A DNA stretch of 64,000 nucleotides from Polaribacter sp. (lineage in GTDB: Bacteria; Bacteroidota; Bacteroidia; Flavobacteriales; Flavobacteriaceae). Below the pieces are notes generated by a model, which did no database searches, was not told where the DNA came from, and was given only the letters and a program-made list of their open reading frames with translations. Of the stretch, positions 17,815 through 26,199 are shown piece by piece. Each line of letters starts with the position of its first letter. Positions within the stretch are counted from its first letter, which is position 1. The stretch covers positions 1 through 64,000 of the forward strand of contig JAOLXX010000002.1 of the NCBI GenBank assembly GCA_028343155.1. Reading direction: 5' to 3'. The translations under genes and the position numbers were made by a program.

Positions 17815-18543
17815 TTACTGATTGATTAATGAAATTGTATTAACAGCAACTAAGCCCGCAGTTTCTGTTCGCAACCTACTTTCGCCTAAAGAAATAGGAG
17901 TCATGTTTTTTTTCAAACATTTTTTTATTTCTACTGCAGAAAAATCACCTTCAGGACCAATCAAAATTGTAGTTTTCTCAGATGAATCTATAATAGATTT
18001 TAAAAATCTTTTTTCTCCTTGTTTTGAATTTTTGTCGAAAGATTCACAATGCGCAATACAAATTTTTCCATCAATATCTTGATTGATGAATTCATTTAAT
18101 TTTATAGGCTTATTTAATTTTGGCAGTGTAAATTTTAAAGATTGCTTCATGGCAGCTTGTAAAATTTTCTCAAAACGTTCTAGTTTTACAACTCTTCGTT
18201 CGGAATTACTACAAATAATTGGCGTAATTTCATCAATACCAATTTCTGTCGCTTTTTCTAAAAACCATTCAATTCTATCATTGTTTTTAGTTGGCGCAAT
18301 TGCTATGTGTAAATAATAGTTCCAAGGTTTCTGTTTTTCTACGAAATTTATAATCTCTGCAGTACATTTTTTGTCGCAAGCAAGACGAATTTTTGCATCA
18401 AACAAAAAACCCTTTCCATTGGTGATTTTAAGAATGTCATTTTCTTCTTTACGTAAGACACGGACAATGTGTTTACTCTCAATTTTATCAAAAGTAATTT
18501 GTTTTGTTGCTATAGAAATTTCCGAATTATAGAATAGTTGCAT
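17815..18543 (-). CDS. rsmE: 16S rRNA (uracil1498-N3)-methyltransferase
   Basis: 242-residue SPOUT-class methyltransferase that methylates U1498 of 16S rRNA in the decoding centre using S-adenosylmethionine. The N-terminal PUA-like part has KIESKHIVRVLRKEENDILKI; the C-terminal knotted SAM site shows ILIGPEGDFSAVE and LGESRLRTETAGLVA, both diagnostic. Length is normal. It is the upstream member of the rsmE-DUF4159-BASS-acyltransferase run. Confidence 0.96.
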   Translation of the reverse strand: MQLFYNSEISIATKQITFDKIESKHIVRVLRKEENDILKITNGKGFLFDAKIRLACDKKCTAEIINFVEKQKPWNYYLHIAIAPTKNNDRIEWFLEKATEIGIDEITPIICSNSERRVVKLERFEKILQAAMKQSLKFTLPKLNKPIKLNEFINQDIDGKICIAHCESFDKNSKQGEKRFLKSIIDSSEKTTILIGPEGDFSAVEIKKCLKKNMTPISLGESRLRTETAGLVAVNTISLINQ

Positions 18544-18625
18544 TTTTTAAGTTTCAAAATTTTTAAAAATTCAATGTTTAAGAGAGCTAAAGTATCAAGA
18601 TTATTATGTTCAAAAGTTAGGGTTT

Positions 18626-18650
18626 TTTAATTTTGCCTACTGCCTACTTA
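18626..18650. repeat. Degenerate heptad repeat beside the GNAT-like gene
   Basis: Consecutive 7-base units TTGCCTA, CTGCCTA, CTTAATA run into the 3' end of the GNAT-like gene. It is the CTGnnnA flavour also seen between rpoB and rpoC. Confidence 0.45.
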
Positions 18651-19765
18651 ATACTCTTCTTATAAGTTCTACGTCTTTTATGAGTTACTGGATCAAATTT
18701 TTCCCACAATTTTTTTATGGCTTCGTTATCTTCTAGTTCTGGAGTTCTAATGCAATTATCGATTCCTAATGGACCAAAAGTTTTTGTGTATTGATCAAAA
18801 ATAATAGCATGTACCCCTTTATTTTGATATTCTGGATGTACACCAATCAAATAAAAAGTAACATCTTTACTATGTTTTCTTGCTTTTAATAAGTGAAATA
18901 GCCCAAATGGAAATAGCTTCCCTTTCGCTTTTTGTAGCGCTTCAGAAAACGATGGCATTACAATTGCAAAAGCGATTAGCTTATTGTGTTCATCAACAAC
19001 AAACTTTATATATTCTGGATTGATAAAACTAATATATTTCTTCTTGAAAAATGCTATCTGTGCATCTGATATAGGTACAAAAGTGGATAGTTTAGAATAT
19101 GCTGCACTAAAAACTTCAAACATTTCATCTACATAAGGCATAATTTCTTTTGTCTTCGTAAAATCTAATGCTTTTAATTTGAATCGTCTCTTTAAAATAT
19201 TACTGATTCTATCAAAATAAACTCCATCAACCTTATTGAATTTGAACTTGTTTTCTAGGTATTCTTTCTCCTTTACAAACCCTAGTTCCTCTAAATGTTC
19301 TTTGTAGTAAGGAGGGTTATACCAAGTTATCATGGTTCCTAAATGATTAAAACCTTCCGTTAAAACCCCTGTTTTGTCTAGATTGTTAAAGCCAACAGGC
19401 CCTTCAATATATGCTAGATTATTTTCAATACCGATTTCTTCTACTTTGTTCAAAAGAATTTTACTTACCTCTATGTCATCAATAACATCAAACCAACCAA
19501 AACGCATTTTTTTAATTTGCTGTTTTTCAACTTCAAACCAATTGATGATTGCAATGACTCTACCTACAATTCTATTGTTTTTAATAGCGACATAGAATTG
19601 TGCATCTGCATTTTCAAAAACAGGGTTTTTTGTTGGATCGAAATTGTCAATTTCATCTTTTATAATTGGAGGAACCCAATACTTATTATCTTTATATAGC
19701 GAAAAAGGAAACAGTACAAATTGTTTCATTTCTTTTTTTGATGCTATCTTTTTTACTGTTATCAT
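18644..19765 (-). CDS. GNAT-like conserved protein
   Basis: 373-residue soluble protein of a family common in Bacteroidota. The first half has FPFSLYKDNKYWVPPIIKDE, FYVAIKNNRIVGRVIAI (an acetyl-CoA-fold beta4-like strand), WFDVIDD and YIEGPVGFNNLDKTGVLTEGF. The second half carries FYLIGVHPEYQNKGVHAIIFDQ, which fits the GNAT Q/R-x-x-G acetyl-CoA loop. It may be a tandem N-acetyltransferase-like protein; its acceptor is unknown. Some databases give this family an unsupported GTP cyclohydrolase label. A TAACTTTG box ends only 5 bases before the ATG, so its transcript may be nearly leaderless. Confidence 0.82.
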   Translation of the reverse strand: MITVKKIASKKEMKQFVLFPFSLYKDNKYWVPPIIKDEIDNFDPTKNPVFENADAQFYVAIKNNRIVGRVIAIINWFEVEKQQIKKMRFGWFDVIDDIEVSKILLNKVEEIGIENNLAYIEGPVGFNNLDKTGVLTEGFNHLGTMITWYNPPYYKEHLEELGFVKEKEYLENKFKFNKVDGVYFDRISNILKRRFKLKALDFTKTKEIMPYVDEMFEVFSAAYSKLSTFVPISDAQIAFFKKKYISFINPEYIKFVVDEHNKLIAFAIVMPSFSEALQKAKGKLFPFGLFHLLKARKHSKDVTFYLIGVHPEYQNKGVHAIIFDQYTKTFGPLGIDNCIRTPELEDNEAIKKLWEKFDPVTHKRRRTYKKSIK

Positions 19766-19769
19766 GTAA

Positions 19770-19777
19770 CAAAGTTA
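19770..19777 (-). promoter_or_regulatory. Bacteroidota -7 promoter box (TAACTTTG)
   Basis: Perfect TAnnTTTG on the minus strand, its last G at 19770 and the start codon at 19765. Transcription would begin at or within a base or two of the ATG. Confidence 0.5.
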
Positions 19778-19871
19778 ATCTTTCTATTCGTTTTCTTTAG
19801 TAGCTTTTTATAGTTGGGTTTATGCCTTTGTCTATCTTTTCCTTTTTCTACTTTTTTTTACCTTATTTTTT

Positions 19872-20825
19872 TTATTTCCTTTTTTTCTTAAATAAACTCA
19901 AAATCTTATTAAAAAAAACACTTAGTTTGTTGCTGTCTTTTGTTTCTGTTTGATCTAAGTCAGTATAAGAATCTTGGTGTCTGTCAATTCTATAAGAGAT
20001 ACCTAAACTGCCATAAAATCCTTGTGATTTTCCTTCTTGAAGAAATCTGGTAGAGACATTGATTTGAAAATTTTTACTAAAAAGATACGCCAAACCCGTT
20101 CCAAAATTTAGATTATTTTGGTACTTTTGAAAGATTCCTTGATGTTCTATAAAGCCAGACCATAGATCACTGAAATTCTGGGTTGCAGTAATTGTGAAAG
20201 AAATTTCAGAAAAGTTAGAACCTATTTTGTCATAAAAAACATTCGAAACTACGTTAAATTCATTCGTTAAATTATGTTGAAGTAAAACACCCACTTTTGG
20301 GGTACTACTTTCCGTTTTATAAATTTCACTTACAAAATTTGTATTCATACCAACATAAATAGCTACAGAAGGAATAAATCGCTTTTTGTCAAAAGAAAAT
20401 CTTCTTTTCCAACTTTTAACTTCTTTGGTTTTATCAGTATATTTTGGTTCAAATAATAAATATTTAACCCCCATAGACAATCTGCTGAGTCCAGTAGTGA
20501 AATAGTGAGAAGAGAAAATATTTTTAAAAGCTACTTTATCTCTTTGATACGTTAATTGGGTATTTAATTCTAATTTCTCTAGAAAAAAACTGGTTCTAAA
20601 AAGGAGGTCAACTCCAAAAGATTGCGGTTGTGAAAAAGTAGGTTCAATACTTGTGTTTTTGTAGAAAAAATTACTTTCAAATTGATAAACTCCTGTGCCA
20701 ACACTATAAGGGCTCTCAGAAAAACCAGGTCTGTTAGAGTTTATTATCTCTGTGTACTGAGCTTGTATTGATGTGATTTCAAGTAAAGAAAAGATCAAAA
20801 TAAGATGTAAGAAAAATTTCTTCAT
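19872..20825 (-). CDS. Outer-membrane beta-barrel protein (phenol-degradation MetA-like transporter family)
   Basis: 317 residues with a signal peptide (1-22, ending SIQAQ). The mature protein opens with NSNRPGFSESPYSVGTGVYQFESNF, the N-terminal pattern of the MetA-pathway transporter-like family (PF13557 type), followed by alternating amphipathic strands suited to a barrel (FGVDLLFRTSFF, LELNTQLTY, GVKYLLF, FGTGLAYLF, FQINVSTRFL, QGFYGSLGISYRI). The tail after the last strand is basic and short (NKILSLFKKKRK). No substrate can be assigned. It is divergent from the DUF4834/polysaccharide operon. Confidence 0.82.
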   Translation of the reverse strand: MKKFFLHLILIFSLLEITSIQAQYTEIINSNRPGFSESPYSVGTGVYQFESNFFYKNTSIEPTFSQPQSFGVDLLFRTSFFLEKLELNTQLTYQRDKVAFKNIFSSHYFTTGLSRLSMGVKYLLFEPKYTDKTKEVKSWKRRFSFDKKRFIPSVAIYVGMNTNFVSEIYKTESSTPKVGVLLQHNLTNEFNVVSNVFYDKIGSNFSEISFTITATQNFSDLWSGFIEHQGIFQKYQNNLNFGTGLAYLFSKNFQINVSTRFLQEGKSQGFYGSLGISYRIDRHQDSYTDLDQTETKDSNKLSVFFNKILSLFKKKRK

Positions 20826-20867
20826 AAACTACAATATAATATTACAAGGAGTGTGTGTCGACGAACA

Positions 20868-20875
20868 CAAACATA
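20868..20875 (-). promoter_or_regulatory. Bacteroidota -7 promoter box (TATGTTTG)
   Basis: Minus-strand TATGTTTG, 43 bases before the barrel gene start. A small imperfect inverted repeat (TGTGT...ACACA, about 20852-20869) overlaps the inferred start site and might be an operator. Confidence 0.45.
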
Positions 20876-20969
20876 GGTTAAAAATGCTATTTTTTAAGCG
20901 TAATTTATACTTTTTTGAGTTTGTGAAATTTTTATAGCATTGTTAACGCTACAATTGTCTTCAAATTGT

Positions 20970-20977
20970 TATTTTTG
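20970..20977 (+). promoter_or_regulatory. Bacteroidota -7 promoter box (TATTTTTG) of the polysaccharide operon
   Basis: TATTTTTG matches TAnnTTTG and lies 46 bases upstream of the DUF4834 start at 21023. A TTG at 20955-20957 is too close for a standard -33. The box also shows that reading DUF4834 from a TTG at 20966 would place coding sequence over the promoter. Confidence 0.5.
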
Positions 20978-21022
20978 ATTTATATTTTTTATGTACTTAG
21001 AAATACAAATTTAAATGGTTTT

Positions 21023-21268
21023 ATGAAAACGATATTTTTTATATTACTTTTTTACTATGCTTTTAAGATTTTAGCACGACTGTTTGCCCCTTTTTTGATA
21101 AAAAAAGCTGCAGAAACAATAAAAAAGAAGGCGGAACAACAATATGAAGGTCATCAAAAAAAGAACAGGGTGCCGGAGGGAGAAACGATCATAGATAAAA
21201 AGCCGAATAATAAGCAACAAAGTAAAGACTCTGTTGGGGATTATGTAGATTTTGAAGAAGTTGATTGA
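21023..21268 (+). CDS. DUF4834 family membrane protein
   Basis: 81-residue small protein: one hydrophobic N-terminal segment (residues 3-26) followed by a charged tail ending SVGDYVDFEEVD. The pattern matches the DUF4834 family of Flavobacteriia, which is commonly found before yfhO as here. I chose ATG 21023 (MKTIFFILLFYYAF) rather than the in-frame TTG at 20966, because the promoter box lies over that earlier start and the family begins at MK. Function unknown. Confidence 0.82.
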   Translation: MKTIFFILLFYYAFKILARLFAPFLIKKAAETIKKKAEQQYEGHQKKNRVPEGETIIDKKPNNKQQSKDSVGDYVDFEEVD

Positions 21269-21334
21269 ATGGGAGTACGCTCGCTTTAAATTGTAAAATT
21301 TAATGATTCACACTATTAATTTAAAAGTATTCGT

Positions 21335-23749
21335 TTGAAGATTTCTAATAAAGTGATACCTTATATTGCTGCCATCGTGATCTTTACGTTGGCATCCATC
21401 CTATATTTTCATCCAGTTTTAAAAGGACAAAAATTAAATCAGTCTGATATCACTCAATTTAGAGGAATGGTCAAAGAGATTAATGACTTTAGATTGGATA
21501 AAGATACCGAACCATACTGGACAGGTGCTTCTTTTTGTGGAATGCCAGCTTATCAAGTAAGTGCTTATTATCCGAATGATTTTGTAAGAGTTTTAGATCG
21601 GACTTTACGTTTTTTACCAAGACCAGCAGATTATACTTTTTTGTATTTTTTAAGTTTTTTTGTGTTGATGATGGCTTTAAAAGTAAATTGGAGATTGGCT
21701 ATTTTAGGATCGCTCGCCTTTGGCTTTTCAACCTATTTAATTATCATTTTTGGAGCAGGACACAATGCAAAGGCACATGCAATTGCCTATATGCCTTTGG
21801 TTTTAGCTGGAGTTTTATGGGTTTTTCAGAAAAGATACCTACTCGGTTTTTTAGTGACAGGTGTTGCCATGGCCCTAGAAATATATACAAACCATCCACA
21901 GATGACTTACTATCTTGGATTATGTTTATTAATCTTAGGAATCGTAGAATTTATACACGCAATTAAAGAAAAGATACTGCCTATTTTTATAAAACAAAGT
22001 AGTGTAATTATTGCAGCAGTTTTATTAGGAATTGGTGCCAATTCTTCTCGTTTAATGGCTATGAAAGAGTATGCAGATTACAGTACAAGAGGTAGATCGG
22101 AGTTGACTATAAATTATGATGGCTCAGAGAAAGAAGCATCAAAAGGGCTAGATAAAGCTTATATTACAGAATATAGCTATGCAAAATTAGAAACTTTTAA
22201 TCTGTTTATTCCTCGTTTTATGGGAGGAGGAACCGTAGAGGAATTATCAGAAGATTCTAATTTTTATCAAATACTAGAAGCCAAAGTTGGTAAAAAAGTG
22301 GCTGTAGAGTATTCAAAACAAGCGTTAACCTATTGGGGCGATCAAAATATCGTTGAAGCACCTGCGTATATTGGTGCCATCATTTTCTTTCTATTTTTTT
22401 TAGGAATCATCTTAGTAAAAGGACGTTTAAAACAATGGTTAGTAGCCGCAACAGTTTTTTCAATTTTAATGAGTTGGGGAAGAAATTTTGATATTTTAAC
22501 CAATCTCTTTATTGATTATATTCCTTTATATAATAAGTTTAGAGCTGTTTCTTCCATACAAGTTATTGCAGAATTATGTGTTCCTATTTTAGCTATTCTA
22601 GGGTTAAAAGAATTCTTTTCGTCAAGGGTTTCTTCAGATGAAAAACAGGACGCTTTAAAAAAGGCACTTAGCATTTTTGGTGGATTCATTGTTGCTGGAT
22701 TTTTATTAGCACATGCATTTTCAACTTTTGAAGGATTGAGAGATTCACAATATAGCCAATTGCCAGGCTTGATAGATGCAATAATTGCAGATAGAAAATC
22801 GATTTTATTAATGGATTCTCTACGGTCTTTATTTTTAATGTTCGTTTCAGGAGGAATTTTATGGCTGTTGTTAAAAGATAAATTAAAACAAAGCGTTGCT
22901 ATTGGGATGCTTACCTTTTTTGTGTTGTTTGATTTAATTTCTGTGGATAAAAAATACGTAGATCAAGACGATTTTAAAATAGCAAGAAAGATAGAAAAAC
23001 CATTTACAGCTTCTGTAGCAGATAAAATAATCTTACAAGATAAAGCACATTTTAGAGTAGCTAATTTTACTCTAAACCCAATGAATGACGGAAGTACCTC
23101 TTATTTCCATCAATCTATTGGAGGGTATCATGCAGCAAAATTAAGACGTTATCAAGAATTGTTTGAGTATCAAATAGCCAAAAATAATATGCAGGTTTTA
23201 AACATGCTAAATACGAAGTATTTTATTGCTGGTACCGATAGTGGTGAAAAAGAAGTACAATTGAATCCAGATGCAAATGGAAATGTTTGGTTTGTTGAAA
23301 AGGTAAAAGTGGTACATTCTGCCGATGAAGAAATGCAAGCATTGGATTCGATACAAACAAAAATAGAAGTAGTTATTGATAAAAGAAACCTCAAAGAAAA
23401 CATTAATTTAAATTTCCAAAAAGATTCAACATCTACAATCAAACTGTTAAATTATGATGTTACAACATTAACATATCAATCAAATACATTAATAGAACAA
23501 TTTGCAGTATTTTCAGAAATTTATTACAAAGACGGATGGAATGCTTATATTGATGGAGAATTAACACCCCATTTTAGAGTAAATTACTTGTTACGAGGTA
23601 TGTTGATTCCAGCAGGAAAACATACAATTAAATTCAAGTTTGAGCCAAAAGTCATTCAGCAAGGAACTTTAATTTCTTTATTTTCGTATCTTATTTTGAT
23701 ATTCGTGTTCGTGGGTTGGTTCTTTTATGATCAAAAAAAGAAGAGATGA
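21335..23749 (+). CDS. YfhO family membrane glycosyltransferase-like protein
   Basis: 804-residue polytopic protein with about 12-14 membrane segments and a soluble C-terminal part (residues about 600-770), ending with one more membrane helix. YfhO proteins are GT-C-fold lipid-linked sugar transferases or flippase-like proteins; B. subtilis YfhO decorates teichoic acids. The early loop LNQSDITQFRGMVKEINDF and CGMPAYQVSAYYP carry the acidic residues expected at a GT-C catalytic loop. The start is TTG at 21335: no in-frame ATG exists before residue 44, and the KISNKVIPYIAAIVIF start is needed for the first helix. Its stop overlaps the next start as ATGA. Confidence 0.9.
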   Translation: MKISNKVIPYIAAIVIFTLASILYFHPVLKGQKLNQSDITQFRGMVKEINDFRLDKDTEPYWTGASFCGMPAYQVSAYYPNDFVRVLDRTLRFLPRPADYTFLYFLSFFVLMMALKVNWRLAILGSLAFGFSTYLIIIFGAGHNAKAHAIAYMPLVLAGVLWVFQKRYLLGFLVTGVAMALEIYTNHPQMTYYLGLCLLILGIVEFIHAIKEKILPIFIKQSSVIIAAVLLGIGANSSRLMAMKEYADYSTRGRSELTINYDGSEKEASKGLDKAYITEYSYAKLETFNLFIPRFMGGGTVEELSEDSNFYQILEAKVGKKVAVEYSKQALTYWGDQNIVEAPAYIGAIIFFLFFLGIILVKGRLKQWLVAATVFSILMSWGRNFDILTNLFIDYIPLYNKFRAVSSIQVIAELCVPILAILGLKEFFSSRVSSDEKQDALKKALSIFGGFIVAGFLLAHAFSTFEGLRDSQYSQLPGLIDAIIADRKSILLMDSLRSLFLMFVSGGILWLLLKDKLKQSVAIGMLTFFVLFDLISVDKKYVDQDDFKIARKIEKPFTASVADKIILQDKAHFRVANFTLNPMNDGSTSYFHQSIGGYHAAKLRRYQELFEYQIAKNNMQVLNMLNTKYFIAGTDSGEKEVQLNPDANGNVWFVEKVKVVHSADEEMQALDSIQTKIEVVIDKRNLKENINLNFQKDSTSTIKLLNYDVTTLTYQSNTLIEQFAVFSEIYYKDGWNAYIDGELTPHFRVNYLLRGMLIPAGKHTIKFKFEPKVIQQGTLISLFSYLILIFVFVGWFFYDQKKKR

Positions 23750-24936
23750 AAATAGGAATGATACTCGATGCTGAATTCCCACCTGATCCTAGGGTTGAAA
23801 ATGAAGCACTATCTTTAATAAAAGATGGCCACGAAGTTTTTCTTTTCTGTTTAAAATATGCTAATGAAAAAACATCAGAAAGGATTAATGGGATTCAAGT
23901 AAAGAGGTATGTCTCCAATGTGTTAGAATACAAATTATCAGCTTTAGCGTATACAATACCTTTATATAATTTTTTGATGAAACAAAAGATTCATCGTTTT
24001 ATAAAAGAGACAAATATTGAAGCAATGCATGTTCATGATATTCGAATTGCTGGTGCTGCTTTTAAAGTAAATAGAAAATACAATTTACCAGTTGTTTTAG
24101 ATTTACATGATAATATACCAGAGGTTATGAAGTTGTATCCGCATCTTCAAAAGTTTCCCGGAAAATATATTATTTCACCTTTACATTGGAAAAAGAAAGA
24201 AAGAGAATTTATAGTAAGAGCAAATAAAGTTATTACTGTTTCTCCAGAATTTCTCATAAATATAGAAGAAAGAATCCCTTCTTCCAAAGAAAAGTTAGTT
24301 TTAGTGCCTAATACAATCAGAGAATCATTTTATAAGGATTATAATATAGATCAGTCTATCATAAAAAGATATAAAGATAAGTTCGTTGTTTTGTATCTAG
24401 GGGATACACATTTAAGGAGAGGTTTACAAACTGCAATTGAAGCAATAACTTCTTTAAAAGAAAAGATTCCGAATATTAAACTTGTGATTGTTGGAAAAAA
24501 TACTACTGACGTAGTTTTGAAACAACAAGTTGTCGATTTAAAATTAGAAATTTTTGTTGATTTTGAAGGTTGGAAAAATGTTTCATTGTTTCAATCTTAT
24601 ATTATTTCAAGTACTATTTGTATTTCTCCATTGCATAGAAATTTACAACATGATGTTGCCTATGCTAATAAAATTTTTCAATATATGAGTTTAGCAAGAC
24701 CGCTTCTAGTTAGCGATGCGGTTGCTCAAAGAAAGTTAGTAGAAAAGAATACTACGGGTCTCGTTCATAAAGATAGAGATGTAGATGATTTTTCTGAAAA
24801 AATACTAACACTCTACAAAAGTGAAGCTCTAAGGAATGAATTGGGACAAAATGGAAAACTATTCATACAAAAAAAATTTTCTTGGGAACAAACCTCAAAA
24901 GAACTACTATATTTATACAATAATTTATTATCTTGA
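23746..24936 (+). CDS. Glycosyltransferase (GT4-like)
   Basis: 396-residue GT-B enzyme. N-terminal domain begins MKIGMILDAEFPPDPRVENEALSL (DPRVEN is the common start motif of this GT4 group); the nucleotide-sugar domain has FVVLYLGDTHLRRGLQTAIEA, VIVGKN and a late KIFQYMSLARPLLVSD with Glu-poor EX7E variant. It should add a sugar to a lipid-linked or surface glycan; donor and acceptor are unknown. It starts inside the stop of yfhO (ATGA, 23746-23749) and ends overlapping the next gene by four bases, so translation is coupled. Confidence 0.9.
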   Translation: MKIGMILDAEFPPDPRVENEALSLIKDGHEVFLFCLKYANEKTSERINGIQVKRYVSNVLEYKLSALAYTIPLYNFLMKQKIHRFIKETNIEAMHVHDIRIAGAAFKVNRKYNLPVVLDLHDNIPEVMKLYPHLQKFPGKYIISPLHWKKKEREFIVRANKVITVSPEFLINIEERIPSSKEKLVLVPNTIRESFYKDYNIDQSIIKRYKDKFVVLYLGDTHLRRGLQTAIEAITSLKEKIPNIKLVIVGKNTTDVVLKQQVVDLKLEIFVDFEGWKNVSLFQSYIISSTICISPLHRNLQHDVAYANKIFQYMSLARPLLVSDAVAQRKLVEKNTTGLVHKDRDVDDFSEKILTLYKSEALRNELGQNGKLFIQKKFSWEQTSKELLYLYNNLLS

Positions 24937-26198
24937 AAGTATTAATAATTACATATTATTGGCCTCCTGCAGGCGGATCTGGAGTTCAACGTTGGTTGAA
25001 GTTTGTAAAATACTTACAAGAATTCGGAATAGAACCTGTTGTGTATACAGTTGATAATGTTACTTATCCAAGAGAAGATAAAACGTTAATTAATGAAGTG
25101 TCAACAAACATTAAAGTTTTAAAACAACCTATTTGGGAGCCTTTAAACCTTCTTTTTTGGAAGAATAATAAACCACAGAAAAATGGGTTTGCAAATTTGA
25201 GTAAAAGTCGTTTTTTGTCCTTTATACGTGGAAATTTTTTTATTCCTGATCCAAAAGTGTTTTGGGTAAAATCATCTGTAAGGTATTTGCAAACGTATTT
25301 AAATTCAAATAAGATTGATACTATTATTTCTACAGGACCACCTCATAGTATGCATTTAATTGCGCAAAAATTACATCAGAAAAATAATATAAAATGGATT
25401 GCAGATTTAAGAGATCCATGGTCAGATTTATATTTTAATAAAGATTTTAATCAGCTTTCATTTGCTAAAAATAAGAATAAAAGATTAGAAGAAGCTGTTT
25501 TAAAAAATGCAGATTGTGTATTAACTGTTAGTAATTCATTAAAAGAAGAATTCGCTAAAGCTGCAAGTAGAGTAGAATTAATAACAAATGGTTTTGATGA
25601 TGAAGTTTTAACTAAGAATAGAATAGAATTAGATCACAAATTCTCGATTTCTTATATTGGTTTATTACCTAAACAAAGTAATCCAACAATTTTATTTAAA
25701 GTTTTAAAAGAACTTTGTTCTCAGAATGAAAATTTTAAAAAAGAGTTAAAACTCAATTTTATAGGTGATATTTCTAATGAAATTCAAACTGAGGTAATCA
25801 ATCATCAATTAATTGATAATGTAAATTTTGTTGGTTATGTAGATCATCAAAAAGCAATTGAATATCAAATAAAAGCTCAGGTTCTATTATTGTTAATTCC
25901 TAATGTTGAAAAGTCAAAAGGGATTTTAACAGGTAAAATATTTGAGTATTTAGCAGCAAAAAGACCCATCTTAGCAATTGGCCCAGAACAAGGAGATTTA
26001 GCAGCAATTATAAAAGAGACGAATGCTGGAGTCGTTGTTGGGTTTGATAATGAAGAGAAATTGTCAACAGAAATTGTAGGGTTATATCATCAATTTAAAG
26101 AAGGAAACTTAGAAGTAAATTCTAAAAATATTGAGAAATATCTCAGAAAAGAATTGACTAAAAAGTTAGCTTCAATAATTAAAAGTCTACATTCGTAA
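24933..26198 (+). CDS. Glycosyltransferase (GT4-like)
   Basis: 421-residue GT-B enzyme with the N-terminus KVLIITYYWPPAGGSGVQRWLKFVKYL, a motif typical of flavobacterial surface-glycan transferases, then DTIISTGPPHSMHL, WIADLRDPWSDLYF, and in the C-domain SISYIGLLPKQSNPTILFKVL and TGKIFEYLAAKRPILAIGPEQGD (the conserved Glu of the EX7E region). Starts at TTG 24933, inside TTGA shared with the preceding stop; there is no ATG that would keep the first beta strand. One base separates it from the flippase gene. Confidence 0.9.
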   Translation: MKVLIITYYWPPAGGSGVQRWLKFVKYLQEFGIEPVVYTVDNVTYPREDKTLINEVSTNIKVLKQPIWEPLNLLFWKNNKPQKNGFANLSKSRFLSFIRGNFFIPDPKVFWVKSSVRYLQTYLNSNKIDTIISTGPPHSMHLIAQKLHQKNNIKWIADLRDPWSDLYFNKDFNQLSFAKNKNKRLEEAVLKNADCVLTVSNSLKEEFAKAASRVELITNGFDDEVLTKNRIELDHKFSISYIGLLPKQSNPTILFKVLKELCSQNENFKKELKLNFIGDISNEIQTEVINHQLIDNVNFVGYVDHQKAIEYQIKAQVLLLLIPNVEKSKGILTGKIFEYLAAKRPILAIGPEQGDLAAIIKETNAGVVVGFDNEEKLSTEIVGLYHQFKEGNLEVNSKNIEKYLRKELTKKLASIIKSLHS

Positions 26199-26199
26199 T

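Noticed and set aside
20966-21022. Earlier TTG start for the DUF4834 gene, adding 19 residues
   Set aside because: It overlaps the TATTTTTG promoter box and the family starts at MK, so ATG 21023 is preferred.
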